64,000 nt of DNA from Phycisphaerae bacterium (GCA_024102815.1 JAGFJJ010000014.1:1-64000), one strand, 5' to 3'. Shown: positions 7,984-17,029, counted from the first letter of the stretch. Translations and numbers: made by a program. Notes: generated from the sequence alone by a model not told the origin.

Positions 7984-9231
7984 CTAGCGAGCCTGAGCGC
8001 TTACCACCTTGCCATCGATCACCACGCCGATGCAATGTGACGTGTACTCGAACGGATCGCCATCGTATAACGCCATGTCGCCGTCCTTGTCGACTTCCAG
8101 TGATCCCACTCGGCCGGCGATTCCCAGAATCCGGGCGGCGTCAATGGTGATGGTGCCCAGCGCCTCCTCGAAGCTTAGCCCATTCCCGGCGGCGATGGCC
8201 GCCTCCAGGAGTACGACACGCGTCTTGGGAACATAGTCCTCATAGCCGCTCTGCATGGCCACGGGAATACCCGCATGGCGGAGCGTCGCCGCCGTTTCGA
8301 AACTCAGGTTCTTGCGGTCCCCCCACGCCCGGTACATTGGGGGGTGGACGATCACGGGAACTCCTGCAGCCTTGATGTCGTCCACCAGAAGGTAGCTCTC
8401 CGCCGCCGAGTCCAGCCAAATGCGGATATTGAACTCCTCCGCCAGACGCAGTGCGGAGGCAATATCCTGCGCCCGGTCAGCGCTGATCAACAGAGGAAGT
8501 TCTTTTTTGAGCACGCGCCCCAACGCTTCCAGTTTCAAGTCGCGCGCGGGATGCTTTTCCACATCGGGAAGATCCTGCTTGCGGAGGTAATCCTGGGCCT
8601 TGAGAAACTCTCCGCGGAGCATGGCCATTTGCTTGCCGCGCGTTCCCGGGGGCTTCTTGTCCTTCTTGAAGGAGCGCGGCCCGAGTGTCGCGGCGACCGC
8701 GGCCGTCGGCACCAGGACTGCTTCCTCGACCGTGTTGCCCACGGTCTTGGCAATCAGCGTTTGCCCGGATATAAGCTCGCCCGGCGCGTGCCCCGTGTGA
8801 ACGGTCGTCACGCCGAAACTGCGGACCCACTCAATGAGCCGCTCCCGGGCGTTGTACGCATCAATCGCCCTCAATTCGGGCTGGATGGCATCAGATGACT
8901 CAAGCTGGTCCTGATCGTGATCGTAATTGAGAACCCCGCTGAGTCCGACGGTGGAGTGAGCATCGATAAGCCCCGGGGTAACGACCTTGGCGTCGAGAAT
9001 CTTGACGCCGTCGGGAATCGTAACTTCCGACGCCGGCCCGACGGCGGCGATCTTGCCATCACGGACCACCACGACGCCATCGTCGATGGGCGGTCCGGCC
9101 ATCGTGTAGACCCTCGCGCCGCGCACGGCGACCTGCGCCGCCGCAATCTCAACGCCGAGCACCGCAATTGCCAGCGTCGCTGTTACCAAACTCCCCCGCC
9201 ACCATCGATCCGCAGCGTATTTTCGATTCAT
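7984..9231 (-). CDS. Secreted amidohydrolase-fold protein lacking metal ligands (probable pseudoenzyme)
   Basis: A protein of about 415 aa with an N-terminal signal/anchor (hydrophobic residues about 14-32, ending AAAQ). It has the overall amidohydrolase layout: a beta-sandwich start, GLIDAHSTVG, SGQT, PGTRGK, and a C-terminal GSLEVDKDGDMALYDGDPF. Compared with its neighbour at 9344-10678, every metal-ligand position has changed: HSH to HST, YHTHRHDD to ISADRAQD, LHHVSEG to LDSAAES, and HTDD to QSGYE. I infer loss of hydrolase activity. ATG 9231 was chosen because the signal peptide begins there; the upstream extension is out-of-family sequence. It lies 113 nt downstream of its intact paralog and is probably co-transcribed. 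Confidence 0.8.
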   Translation of the reverse strand: MNRKYAADRWWRGSLVTATLAIAVLGVEIAAAQVAVRGARVYTMAGPPIDDGVVVVRDGKIAAVGPASEVTIPDGVKILDAKVVTPGLIDAHSTVGLSGVLNYDHDQDQLESSDAIQPELRAIDAYNARERLIEWVRSFGVTTVHTGHAPGELISGQTLIAKTVGNTVEEAVLVPTAAVAATLGPRSFKKDKKPPGTRGKQMAMLRGEFLKAQDYLRKQDLPDVEKHPARDLKLEALGRVLKKELPLLISADRAQDIASALRLAEEFNIRIWLDSAAESYLLVDDIKAAGVPVIVHPPMYRAWGDRKNLSFETAATLRHAGIPVAMQSGYEDYVPKTRVVLLEAAIAAGNGLSFEEALGTITIDAARILGIAGRVGSLEVDKDGDMALYDGDPFEYTSHCIGVVIDGKVVSAQAR

Positions 9232-9343
9232 CTGTGTTTCCGTGGAGCGCCTTGCGCACTCGCATTTTTCTATCGCTTTTCGTTGGTCCGTGGTCCGAGC
9301 GCTTCCCAAACCGGGCTCTGCAGCGCGCCTTCGTGCCTTCCGC

Positions 9344-10678
9344 CTAATCCTGATGATCGAAGCAGCAGAAATAAGGCTCCTGATCATTGCCCGCACCATA
9401 GCCGCCGACGGCGTGGAGTCGATCGATCGGGTCGTCGCGGTCGAACACCTTCCGCCCATCGACCCACGTTTGAAGCACCTTGGAATAGACGCTGAGCGGA
9501 TCCCCCGACAGGACCACGAAATCCGCGTCCTTTCCCGCGTCCAGGGATCCGATACGATCCCCAAGATCGAGAATCTCCGCCCCACTGAGTGTGAGGGCTC
9601 GCAGAGCGCCCGCGCGGGACATTCCTCCCCGAACGCCCAGTGCAGCCATGCGTGAAAAGATGCGCGAATCGGTGATCCAGTCGTCCGTATGGAAGGCGAC
9701 CTTCACACCCGCCCTTTCCAGCACGCCGGCTGTCTCATAGGCAAGGTTGGCCGCTTCCAGCTTACCACCCGGGCTGTCCACGAGGATGACCGAGCACGGC
9801 ACATTCGCCTCGGCAATTTCCTCGGCCACAAGTGCTCCTTCACTGACATGATGAAGGACGACACGAAACCCGAATTCCCTTGCGAGCCGCAGAACGGTAA
9901 GGATGTCATCGTGGCGGTGTGTGTGATAGTGGACGACGCGCTTACCCTCCAGCACTTCAACCAGACCCTCCAGGGCCAAGTCCCTTGAGGGCGTTTTTTC
10001 CGGGTCGCCGTCGGCGCGCGCAATCTTCTCGCGATATTCCACCGCCTTGATGAACTGCTGCCGCATCATCGCGGCTGACTTTCCTCGGGTTCCGGGAAAT
10101 GGCGCGGCACGCATGGAATTGGTGCCGTTGGCCATTTTCATGCCGCCCATCGGCCGCCCTTGATCGTCCAGCCAGAACATATCCTCGATCCGATTCCCGC
10201 CGCGCATCTTCAGATAAGTCGTCTGCCCACTGAGCAGATGTCCGGAACCGGGCATGACGTTGATCGTCGTCAACCCACCAGCCACGACACGCCGATACCC
10301 CGCGTCGAGCGGATTGAGCGAATCGAAAATGCGAATGTCAGGATTGATAGGCGCGCTGGCATCTGCGCCGCCAATCCCACCGACGTGACTGTGGGTGCAA
10401 ACCAGCCCCGGCATCAGCACCCTGCCCGAAACGTCCACCAACTCCGCATCAGGGGGTACGGACACTTCGGCGAGGGATCCAACCGACGCGATCTTCCCGT
10501 TTTGAACCACGAGCACGCCGCGCTCGATTTCGGGACCGCTGATGGGAATCAGCCTGGCCCCGCTGAGTGCGATCGGCTTATCTTGTGCCAGCGCGTCCGG
10601 CAAGAACGAGAGGAGGGTGATCAGCGCCGCAGCCGCGGTGAATATCGCGTTGCGGTGAGTGCGGTTGAACTTCGCCAA
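9344..10678 (-). CDS. Secreted metal-dependent amidohydrolase (imidazolonepropionase-like)
   Basis: An exported amidohydrolase of 444 aa with a signal peptide (about residues 10-32, ending ALAQ). The metal site looks complete: THSH at 95-98, YHTHRHDD in the middle, LHHVSEG, and HTDDW late in the barrel. The end shows the usual GSLDAGKDADFVVLSGDP beta-sandwich return. The start is a TTG with GGAG 8 nt upstream, and no internal Met precedes the signal peptide. The substrate is unknown; members often act on cyclic amides or peptides. It is the first gene of a pair with the degenerate paralog downstream. The AAs near the C-terminus (YGAGNDQEPYFCCFDH) are also typical of this exported subfamily. 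Confidence 0.85.
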   Translation of the reverse strand: MAKFNRTHRNAIFTAAAALITLLSFLPDALAQDKPIALSGARLIPISGPEIERGVLVVQNGKIASVGSLAEVSVPPDAELVDVSGRVLMPGLVCTHSHVGGIGGADASAPINPDIRIFDSLNPLDAGYRRVVAGGLTTINVMPGSGHLLSGQTTYLKMRGGNRIEDMFWLDDQGRPMGGMKMANGTNSMRAAPFPGTRGKSAAMMRQQFIKAVEYREKIARADGDPEKTPSRDLALEGLVEVLEGKRVVHYHTHRHDDILTVLRLAREFGFRVVLHHVSEGALVAEEIAEANVPCSVILVDSPGGKLEAANLAYETAGVLERAGVKVAFHTDDWITDSRIFSRMAALGVRGGMSRAGALRALTLSGAEILDLGDRIGSLDAGKDADFVVLSGDPLSVYSKVLQTWVDGRKVFDRDDPIDRLHAVGGYGAGNDQEPYFCCFDHQD

Positions 10679-10811
10679 GCGTCAAGCTCCTTGGTTGTTT
10701 CGGTATCGTGGACCGGCGGATTGGACAATCCTAGTTGAACGTGCCGGTCATGCCAAGCGGCTCCAGCATGACTTCGTAGCTGAAATGGGAGGACGACGGC
10801 CAGGCGCAAGG

Positions 10812-10841
10812 AAAAACCCTCGCCGGATCTTCGACGAGGGT
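10812..10841 (-). terminator. Rho-independent terminator after the 10870-11670 gene
   Basis: Read on the minus strand, ACCCTCG and CGAGGGT form a 7-bp stem around a 12-nt loop, followed directly by TTTT. It starts about 30 nt after the stop codon. Confidence 0.75.
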
Positions 10842-10869
10842 CTCCCGAACTGCTCTGTTACAAATCGAT

Positions 10870-11670
10870 TCAGTTCATCATGCCGCGCTGCGGGGCAAAC
10901 TCGTCCGTCTTCTTGTAACCCTCGGGAACAACCAGCGCAAACGCCTTGTCCTGCCATTCCGGGGCGATCTCGAGGTTGGTGATGGTCAACACCCACGAGC
11001 CCCTTTCGCCGTCCGGATTCTTGAACAATTGCTCGCGTTGTCGCGGGAGGTAATCCTTGTTCGAGAACCACCAAACCGCCTCCCCCCGCCCGCCGGCGTA
11101 AACCACATGCACGACGCTGCATTCCTGCCCATCGAACATCTCCTTGCGGAGAATTTCGGCGCTGTCCGAGTTGATCTCATCCGAGAAGGGCGTGGGATGG
11201 GCGAATTCCTGCATCACGATCGCTCTGGCGTTTTGTCCATCCGTTCCGACCACGCCGGGGTCGATGTCCGCATGGACTTTCTGCGACGTTGGATCGATCA
11301 GGTAAAACTCATCTCCGTCGAATCCAGTGGTGTATTCTGCAACTTCGGCCGATGGCGTTCGCTGAATCTTTGTTGTCACTTTCATCTTGTGTGCACCGCC
11401 CGCACTTTCGACCTTGGCCCCCAGCAGAACACGTCCCGAGGCTGAACCCATTCGCTCGGCCAGAAATCCGGTTGGCTTCCAGGTCGAATCGTATCGACAG
11501 GTTTCGACGGCTTTGGCGGCCGCATCGACCTTTTTCAGCAACTCCACCGCCTCCTGATGTTTGGCCTCGTCCCGCTGGACTTTGGGAGGCGCCTTTTCTT
11601 CCGGTGCATCCTGCGCGAACGCGACCGCAGGACCGATTAGGATCAAACCGAACGCAATGAGTGTTCTCAC
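10870..11670 (-). CDS. Secreted protein, LolA/outer-membrane lipoprotein-sorting-like fold
   Basis: A protein of about 266 aa beginning with a signal peptide (RTLIAFGLILIGPAVAFAQ). The charged start is followed by an AEEKAPP-type linker and an alternating beta-rich body with FDGDEFYLIDP, CSVVHVVYAGG and WWFSNKDYLPRQRE. The last two resemble LolA/LolB-like proteins of planctomycetes, in which a substrate-binding half-barrel compares Trp-rich strands. GTG 11668-11670 is chosen because a strong GGAGG lies 9 nt upstream and the signal peptide starts there. The function is not established. A terminator closes this gene. Confidence 0.65.
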   Translation of the reverse strand: MRTLIAFGLILIGPAVAFAQDAPEEKAPPKVQRDEAKHQEAVELLKKVDAAAKAVETCRYDSTWKPTGFLAERMGSASGRVLLGAKVESAGGAHKMKVTTKIQRTPSAEVAEYTTGFDGDEFYLIDPTSQKVHADIDPGVVGTDGQNARAIVMQEFAHPTPFSDEINSDSAEILRKEMFDGQECSVVHVVYAGGRGEAVWWFSNKDYLPRQREQLFKNPDGERGSWVLTITNLEIAPEWQDKAFALVVPEGYKKTDEFAPQRGMMN

Positions 11671-11939
11671 AGTCGAATTCCTCCTCTGGATGACTGCCGT
11701 CGCCCGTCCCCAAACCCGTACAAGGAACCGTGGCACAATAACAATGAGCGCTGCTTTTGGCCATTCTCACCTCACACGCAACTGTCGCAGAATGGCGAAA
11801 CGCACTTGGCGCACTACGTTCAACTACGCAATTGGGGTGCCTCTTCCCGCCGATCCGGCGAAGTCTGTCGAAATGTGTCGGCGGCCCGACGCAAGACACC
11901 TGGCCACGGAGAGTCCGCAAGCCAATGCCGGACAATGGC

Positions 11940-13925
11940 TTACGGATGACTTGGGGCGAGCACGACGACGGAACCAACGACTTTGACCGGGTGAAATCCG
12001 GCGACCTCAGCCTCGTGCAGGAACAGTTCTGTCTCGCCTTCCATGACGATCTTGTCCCAGCGATCGGAACGATCGAGGACAACGACGTACGGGATCGGCA
12101 TCGCACCCAGCCGGGCGCGTGGGGCCGGCCAGACCATGCGGTAGTCCGTGAAATGCGCGGCCATGCGCTCCGTGGCGATAACGCCGTACTGATCGTCAGG
12201 AAACGTCTCCCGCACCCATTCCACAGCGTCCAATCGGGGATCTCGAGAATTGAGGCGGGAGTCGGCCTCGTAGATTCGTTGAGCCTGCGATGCCGGTGAA
12301 ATACCCATGACGAAGTGGAACAGTCCAATGGATACGAGAAGCGCAACGGGCGGCGCCAGATCCACGCGGCGAGAGATGGAGGTGAGACCCGGAATACTTC
12401 CTTCCCCCGTACCCGACAATCCTTCGCGGGCATTTCGCGCCCCGGCATCGCCTTCAAGATCGGGCATTATCTCCAAGGGACCTCCGCTTTCCCTGGAAGA
12501 ACCGGAACTCGCACCGCGATACTGTCGGTTCGTAACGCCAATAACCGCCGCTGCGTACAACACGGGCAGAACCGAGCTCTGGTGCCAATATTTGATGTTC
12601 AGGTAGTCCCGCTGCTGAAGCAGCAGCACGAGCAGCAGGGTCGGAATCGCCGCCACGATCAGTCGACGTCCACCGACCAGACCCGGTAGCAACGGAACCA
12701 TCAACGCAAGCAGGTAGTAAAGAACGCGCGCTCGAGTCAGCCGCTCGAACAAACCCGAGACGGGCAAATCTCCGAACAATTGTAGCCGCGAATACTCAGC
12801 TTCCCGAGCAAAGGCTGGTATCACCCAACCGGCCATCAGCGCGAGGTACGCTACGGAAACCGCCATGATGATCAGCCCGTCGCGACGCCGTGGCGTGAAC
12901 AAAACCAGTGTAAGGCCCCATCCGAACGCGACACCGCAAACGGTCTCTTCGCACAGCACCGCCGCCGCGAGACAGACATGTGAAAGAAACCACCGGCCGC
13001 GCAATCCCAGCGATAACGCGAACGCCAGCCAAGGGACCGCAAGATAAATCGACTGGAAGCCATACGTGTTCGAATAAGGCAACCGTGTCACCGATGGGAG
13101 GCAGAGCCATCCAACGGCTACGATCAGTCCGACCAGGCGTGATCCACTTCGATCTCGGCCCAACGTATAAAAGGCAACGGCCGCCAGGTTCAGCGCAAGC
13201 GGGCCAACGAACATCAGGAAGAGCGGGCTACGCAAAAGGGCGTAAAATGGCACGAGCAGGTAGAACATCCACACCGCATGGTAACCCAGGCGGGTATCGG
13301 CAAATCGCTCCGGTCCGACGTCCTTCCAGGGCAGACAATGCTCCAGTTCCGTCGTGAAGAAGCCGAAGTCCGCGTACCCCAGCAGGAAGTGCTCCCAGAA
13401 ATGGGCCTGCTCCAGGGCGTGCCACACGGTGGCGAGGACGATGAGACCGGCCAGGGACCAGGCGGCGATGCGCTCAGGCAGTGGCAGGACGGGGAACACT
13501 CCGTCCAAACCACGAACGCACCATGCCAACGCGGTGACAACCAGGCAAAATGTGAGAAAAGTGGGTGGTTCCCCGTATAGCCACGCGGCGCCAACCAGAA
13601 AGGCGCCGACCGCGCAAATCAGCCTTAGCCAGGTTTCGTAAGCGGTGTGCCGTCGATCAGCTACCTCGACAGAAACACCCTCCTTGGGCCGGCGCGCGAA
13701 GTTCGCAGCGAGGAAGGTAACGGCAACGACGGTCAGAGCTGGAATCAAGAGTGAGGTGATCAGCCACGGGGCACGGACATACTCCGCCTCGTAGTTGACG
13801 GGGTTCATCAGCACGCGGCGAAATGCGAAGAGCGTCGCTCCAAGCGCCGCCAGCGTCAGAAATCCGATCGCGATGCGTAGCGCGCGAGAAGTGGTTGCAG
13901 GGTTGGCGGTTGGCGATCGAACCAC
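11940..13925 (-). CDS. DUF2079 polytopic membrane protein
   Basis: A 661-aa integral membrane protein with about a dozen hydrophobic segments. A conserved central region carries DFGFFTTELEHCLPW, LGYHAVWMFYLLVPFYAL and RLPYSNTYGFQSIYLAVPW, the hallmarks of DUF2079. This family resembles GT-C-type glycosyltransferases in topology, so transfer of a lipid-linked sugar is possible but unproven. The GTG start is taken from the longest frame and has no clear ribosome site. The cytoplasmic/soluble loop around residues 480-540 (Gly/Ser/Arg-rich) is likely low-complexity. The gene lies alone between a terminator and an intergenic stretch. Confidence 0.75.
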   Translation of the reverse strand: MVRSPTANPATTSRALRIAIGFLTLAALGATLFAFRRVLMNPVNYEAEYVRAPWLITSLLIPALTVVAVTFLAANFARRPKEGVSVEVADRRHTAYETWLRLICAVGAFLVGAAWLYGEPPTFLTFCLVVTALAWCVRGLDGVFPVLPLPERIAAWSLAGLIVLATVWHALEQAHFWEHFLLGYADFGFFTTELEHCLPWKDVGPERFADTRLGYHAVWMFYLLVPFYALLRSPLFLMFVGPLALNLAAVAFYTLGRDRSGSRLVGLIVAVGWLCLPSVTRLPYSNTYGFQSIYLAVPWLAFALSLGLRGRWFLSHVCLAAAVLCEETVCGVAFGWGLTLVLFTPRRRDGLIIMAVSVAYLALMAGWVIPAFAREAEYSRLQLFGDLPVSGLFERLTRARVLYYLLALMVPLLPGLVGGRRLIVAAIPTLLLVLLLQQRDYLNIKYWHQSSVLPVLYAAAVIGVTNRQYRGASSGSSRESGGPLEIMPDLEGDAGARNAREGLSGTGEGSIPGLTSISRRVDLAPPVALLVSIGLFHFVMGISPASQAQRIYEADSRLNSRDPRLDAVEWVRETFPDDQYGVIATERMAAHFTDYRMVWPAPRARLGAMPIPYVVVLDRSDRWDKIVMEGETELFLHEAEVAGFHPVKVVGSVVVLAPSHP

Positions 13926-13979
13926 GGCAGCAGGGTCGGGTCCGGACGTTAACGCGTCAAGTCCGCCCTGGCCATGAGA

Positions 13980-14016
13980 AGACGGCGTAGCGGACTCGGG
14001 TCTCGCTACGCCGTCT
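13980..14016 (-). terminator. Strong hairpin downstream of the Cys-rich secreted protein gene
   Basis: A perfect 13-bp inverted repeat (AGACGGCGTAGCG / CGCTACGCCGTCT) with an 11-nt loop starts 47 nt past the stop at 14064. The T-run is weak on the minus strand (TCTTCTC region), so it may be a transcript-end stabiliser as much as an intrinsic terminator. Confidence 0.55.
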
Positions 14017-14063
14017 GGGTTTTGCTTCGAATGGGAGGCGTTGCCGCCTCCTTCATCCGTCCC

Positions 14064-15830
14064 TTACGGGGTCGGACATGCTTGCAACGTCTGCCCGCTC
14101 CACTGCGTATAGACGCCGCCTCCGTTGAGCAGGTCGATCGCCCGCGTTACGTCAAGCTCGTTGGGCATGGTCGAACGGTTTGCGTCCGTCGCAAAGATCG
14201 GCTGCACGGCCATCCCATCGAGCGAATCGAGCAACGCGATGATATCCGCCGCATTGGACGTAAGGTTTCCGTCGACGTCACCCGGCAGGAACCCGAAGCA
14301 CTTTTCGGTGTTCGAGGCCGTGTGCTTGATGCAGGTCCAGTGTTTCGCGGGGATGGGACCGGCAAGAGTGACCGTCCCGGTGGTACCCGCACCGCTGTAG
14401 CTCTGGATCGCCGGCGGTGTCACATCGTTGGGCACCACCCGTCGGGTGAAGTTGCTGGCCAGCAGCGTGCCGGCATTGCAGGTCCCGTTGAACGTAAGAG
14501 TAAATGCACTCACACCCTGGGCCGGTGCCGCGCTGTTCACGTCGGAGGTCTGCCGCGCGTCAATCTCGCAGTTCGGCGGGTCCATGGACATGATCATACA
14601 TGTCGCGCCACCTTCGCACTGCCCATTCGCCGGATTGCACGTCGTCGGCGGGAGGCACAGCTTCGGCTGCTTGAAAACGCACACGCCTGCAGTGCACTCA
14701 TCGATTGTGCAGAGATTGCTGTCGCGATCGCAGGCCGTTCCGTTCGGCTGCTGGCTTACGATCTGGCAAACCCCGCCGATACACTGCTGCGTCGTGCACT
14801 GGTCCGAGTTGCAAACCACGCCTTCGCACGCGTTGAAATTGATGGACACGCCCTCCAGGTTCGGGCCGGGAAACGGGATAATGTTCTCGTCCGTGGCAAA
14901 CGTAGACAGCGGATCGTTCTCCATCAGCAGGTTGACCGTGCCACGCATGACGTCCTCGGCTGTCAGCAGAATCGACCCCATGTACCGGCGCGTCGTGGGC
15001 GAATTATCAATGGCTCCACCGCCGGCCGCCGTCACCGTACCCGTAATCTCCGTGGCCTGCCCAAGCACCGCAGTCGCGGTCGTTGCGAGCATGCCCGCAT
15101 AGACCCAGTCCGTTCTGACCAGGTCGATGAACGCGAGCGCTTGACTGTTGCACATGTTCGTAGCCGCGTTGCAGATGCCGATCTGCGCACAGGTACAGGA
15201 GCTGGTGGACGAATACCCCGGAGCACAGGCACAGTTGGGTACAGGCACCTGAGGGTTGGTGTAGTTGCAATCTGCCGGAACACAGGCGATCTCCGCCACG
15301 TTGAACTTACCGGTCGGACTCGTTCCACCGCCCGCGACGTACGTCGCAGGGTCCATTCTCCACTGGAACGAACCAAGTAACGGATGCGGATCGCAGGTAT
15401 CGTCCACACAAATGCCCAAGCCGCGGGCTGCGCAGAATTCGGAGTCCGGGCAGGCGACCGTGACGTTCCCGCTGCAATGCTTGGCCGTGCACGAGCCCGG
15501 CGTCACCGTCGAGCAGGCGTCGCCGTTCTCGCAGATGCCGGTCGTTACGGTCGAGTCCCAGTTGCGCACGAAGGCGTCGACTTTGATCATGTCGCCCGGC
15601 GAAATGTCGCCGTCGGCCTCACTGAGCGTCGTTGCATTGGTGCACTTTGACCCGACGCAGGTACTGTTGCCCGGGCACTGTGCATTGGACGTGCAAGAGA
15701 TATTTCGAAGAACCTGTCCGTTGATCGCCGCGATCTCCAAAGAGAAGACCGGCGTCTGGGCCATCGCACTGGCCGAAAGCAGCGCCACTGCACCGCCAGC
15801 AAGCCCCCACATCCTGAAACTCTTGTTCAT
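14064..15830 (-). CDS. Secreted Cys-rich protein with C-terminal dockerin-like repeats
   Basis: A protein of about 588 aa. The signal peptide is at residues 1-25 (ends AMAQ). The body carries many short Cys-rich modules of the type CNPANGQCEGG, CTIDECTAGVC and CPGNSTCVGSKC, similar to repeat cysteine motifs of large planctomycete and myxobacterial secreted proteins. Near the end, GDVDGNLTSNAADIIALLD and DANRSTMPNELDVTRAIDLLNG form a pair of calcium-binding dockerin type I-like repeats. ATG 15830 is chosen over upstream Mets because AAGGGG lies about 9 nt before it and the signal peptide begins there. It is probably cell-surface or extracellular. No cohesin gene is visible. A long leader precedes it. 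Confidence 0.75.
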   Translation of the reverse strand: MNKSFRMWGLAGGAVALLSASAMAQTPVFSLEIAAINGQVLRNISCTSNAQCPGNSTCVGSKCTNATTLSEADGDISPGDMIKVDAFVRNWDSTVTTGICENGDACSTVTPGSCTAKHCSGNVTVACPDSEFCAARGLGICVDDTCDPHPLLGSFQWRMDPATYVAGGGTSPTGKFNVAEIACVPADCNYTNPQVPVPNCACAPGYSSTSSCTCAQIGICNAATNMCNSQALAFIDLVRTDWVYAGMLATTATAVLGQATEITGTVTAAGGGAIDNSPTTRRYMGSILLTAEDVMRGTVNLLMENDPLSTFATDENIIPFPGPNLEGVSINFNACEGVVCNSDQCTTQQCIGGVCQIVSQQPNGTACDRDSNLCTIDECTAGVCVFKQPKLCLPPTTCNPANGQCEGGATCMIMSMDPPNCEIDARQTSDVNSAAPAQGVSAFTLTFNGTCNAGTLLASNFTRRVVPNDVTPPAIQSYSGAGTTGTVTLAGPIPAKHWTCIKHTASNTEKCFGFLPGDVDGNLTSNAADIIALLDSLDGMAVQPIFATDANRSTMPNELDVTRAIDLLNGGGVYTQWSGQTLQACPTP

Positions 15831-16242
15831 CGGACCCATCCCCTTCACTTGGATTCTTGCCCGGATCAGCTCGACCCGCGCGGTTACCTTACCCGGTCAG
15901 ACCCTCTAATTGAGATTCGAACCCCCGGGGCAGGACCAAAGGCCCATGCGCCGGAGAGGTTGTGCCTGCACTTCCTCCAACACGTTAGTTTGGATATTGA
16001 TCCCCCAACGAGAATGACTTCCTCCGCTCCTTACGGGTCGGCCCTGCGCAACGCGCCTCGATTCCCTCAGCCCGGCGTTTACCGGAGAGAATCACCCCAA
16101 TGCACTCCCCGGGTTGAACCCCGAGACCCCCACCGACAGCCGCACCGGCCGCCGATAGGCCACTCCGGGAATGCCATGACGCGCCGCAGGATGCCGGACC
16201 CACCAAATCTCGTGGATTCCGACAAACCCGTACGAAGCGCCC
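15831..16242 (-). other. Long, probably structured 5' leader (about 400 nt, no gene seen)
   Basis: This stretch lies between a near-consensus promoter (16243-16271) and the secreted protein start at 15830. It has no convincing ORF. It is rich in inverted repeats on the transcribed strand. One is GATTCTCT / AGGGAATC around an inner CCGG hairpin (16060-16093). Another is GTTGGGGGAT-CAAT-ATCCAAAC near 15989-16010. I tested it by eye against RNase P, tmRNA, SRP RNA, 6S and common riboswitches and found no match. It may be a regulatory leader or an independent small RNA. Confidence 0.4.
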
Positions 16243-16271
16243 ATTATAGGGCGGCTGGTAGGCCGTGTCCA
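16243..16271 (-). promoter_or_regulatory. Near-consensus sigma70-type promoter
   Basis: Read on the minus strand: TGGACA (-35, complement of 16266-16271), exactly 17 bp, then a perfect TATAAT (-10, complement of 16243-16248). Transcription would start near 16236 and run toward the gene at 15830. It is the best promoter-like sequence I found in the window. Confidence 0.7.
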
Positions 16272-16509
16272 GCACGGAGAGCGGTCCACAGCCGGCCAGT
16301 CGCACCCGACCCGGAGCGCCGGAGCGACCTGTCCTTACCCCATCGTAGGCACCGGGAGGGTGCAGAATCGAGCTGAAGCGTGCTTCGGGACAGTGTCCGA
16401 GAATTGCCTCAAATCGTGCTTGCCAGCGCGATTCCGGGACAGCACGAATCGGATGCAAAAGCCAACAGGACCGATACTTGGCTCCGCTGCCATCGTCCGC
16501 GTCAGACTC

Positions 16510-16529
16510 GTTAAGGAATTGTTAAGGAA
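16510..16529 (+). repeat. Direct repeat GTTAAGGAA x2, 11-bp period
   Basis: GTTAAGGAA occurs at 16510-16518 and again at 16521-16529, one helical turn apart. On the minus strand this reads TTAACA-N5-TTAACG, the spacing of binding sites for some dimeric response regulators (the PhoP box of Bacillus is of this type). It lies downstream of rsfS and about 240 bp before the promoter at 16243-16271. The regulatory role is speculative. Confidence 0.3.
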
Positions 16530-16598
16530 CGTGGCGGATTGATTTCGCAGATTCCCGAGCTCTCCGGGCGTCCGCATCACCAACCGCATGGCGAGCGT

Positions 16599-16964
16599 TC
16601 AAGCCGATTCCGACTGCGCCCATTCCAAACGGGGCGCGTCGCCCCAAAGTAGCTCCAGGTCATAATAGTCACGGTAGGGTCGGGCGAAGAGATGGAGAAC
16701 GACGTCTACGTAATCCAAGACGATCCAAACGGCGTTCTCGTGACCGCAGTACCCGTAAGGACGTTGCCCCAGCCGCCGACCATATTCGATGACGCGTTCC
16801 GCAATCGACCGCATCTGCCGATCTGAAGTGCCCGTGGCAATGACCGCAAAGTCGGTCACGGCCGCAATCCCCCGCAAATCGAAAGCCACCACGTCCTCGG
16901 CCTTGTTGTCGTGGGCGATGCGGGCCACCTCAATGGCGAATCTCAGCGCGTCCGTTTGTGCCAC
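16599..16964 (-). CDS. rsfS: Ribosomal silencing factor RsfS
   Basis: A 121-aa protein of the RsfS/Iojap family, which binds uL14 and blocks 30S/50S joining when nutrients are low. Motifs: AHDNKAEDVVAFDLRG, FAVIATGTSDRQMRSIA, and C-terminal WIVLDYVDVVLHLF...YYDLELLWGDA. It starts at a GTG (16964). The length is normal for the family. Neighbours are unrelated; the usual nadD partner is not in view. Confidence 0.93.
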   Translation of the reverse strand: MAQTDALRFAIEVARIAHDNKAEDVVAFDLRGIAAVTDFAVIATGTSDRQMRSIAERVIEYGRRLGQRPYGYCGHENAVWIVLDYVDVVLHLFARPYRDYYDLELLWGDAPRLEWAQSESA

Positions 16965-17029
16965 GTCGGGAGCTTATTCGATCGGCCGCAGGACTTCCAG
17001 TCCAAATCGGAATGATCCACCGTGAGCAC

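Noticed and set aside
11309..12457. A 382-codon minus-strand open frame overlapping two genes
   Set aside because: It overlaps the DUF2079 gene and the gene at 10870 in another frame, and lacks any motif.
13974..15380. A 468-codon plus-strand open frame
   Set aside because: It is antisense to the Cys-rich secreted protein gene, which has a signal peptide, Cys-rich repeats and a ribosome site. The plus frame has none of these.
15905..15935. T-loop-like GGTTCGAATC on the minus strand, suggesting a tRNA
   Set aside because: The flanking stem does not pair, and no acceptor, D or anticodon arm can be formed around it.
15831..16242. Possible RNase P RNA, tmRNA, SRP RNA or 6S RNA in the long leader
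   Set aside because: None of the conserved cores could be found on the transcribed strand by eye. GAGGAAGTC is present but not the RNase P core GAGGAAAGTCC.
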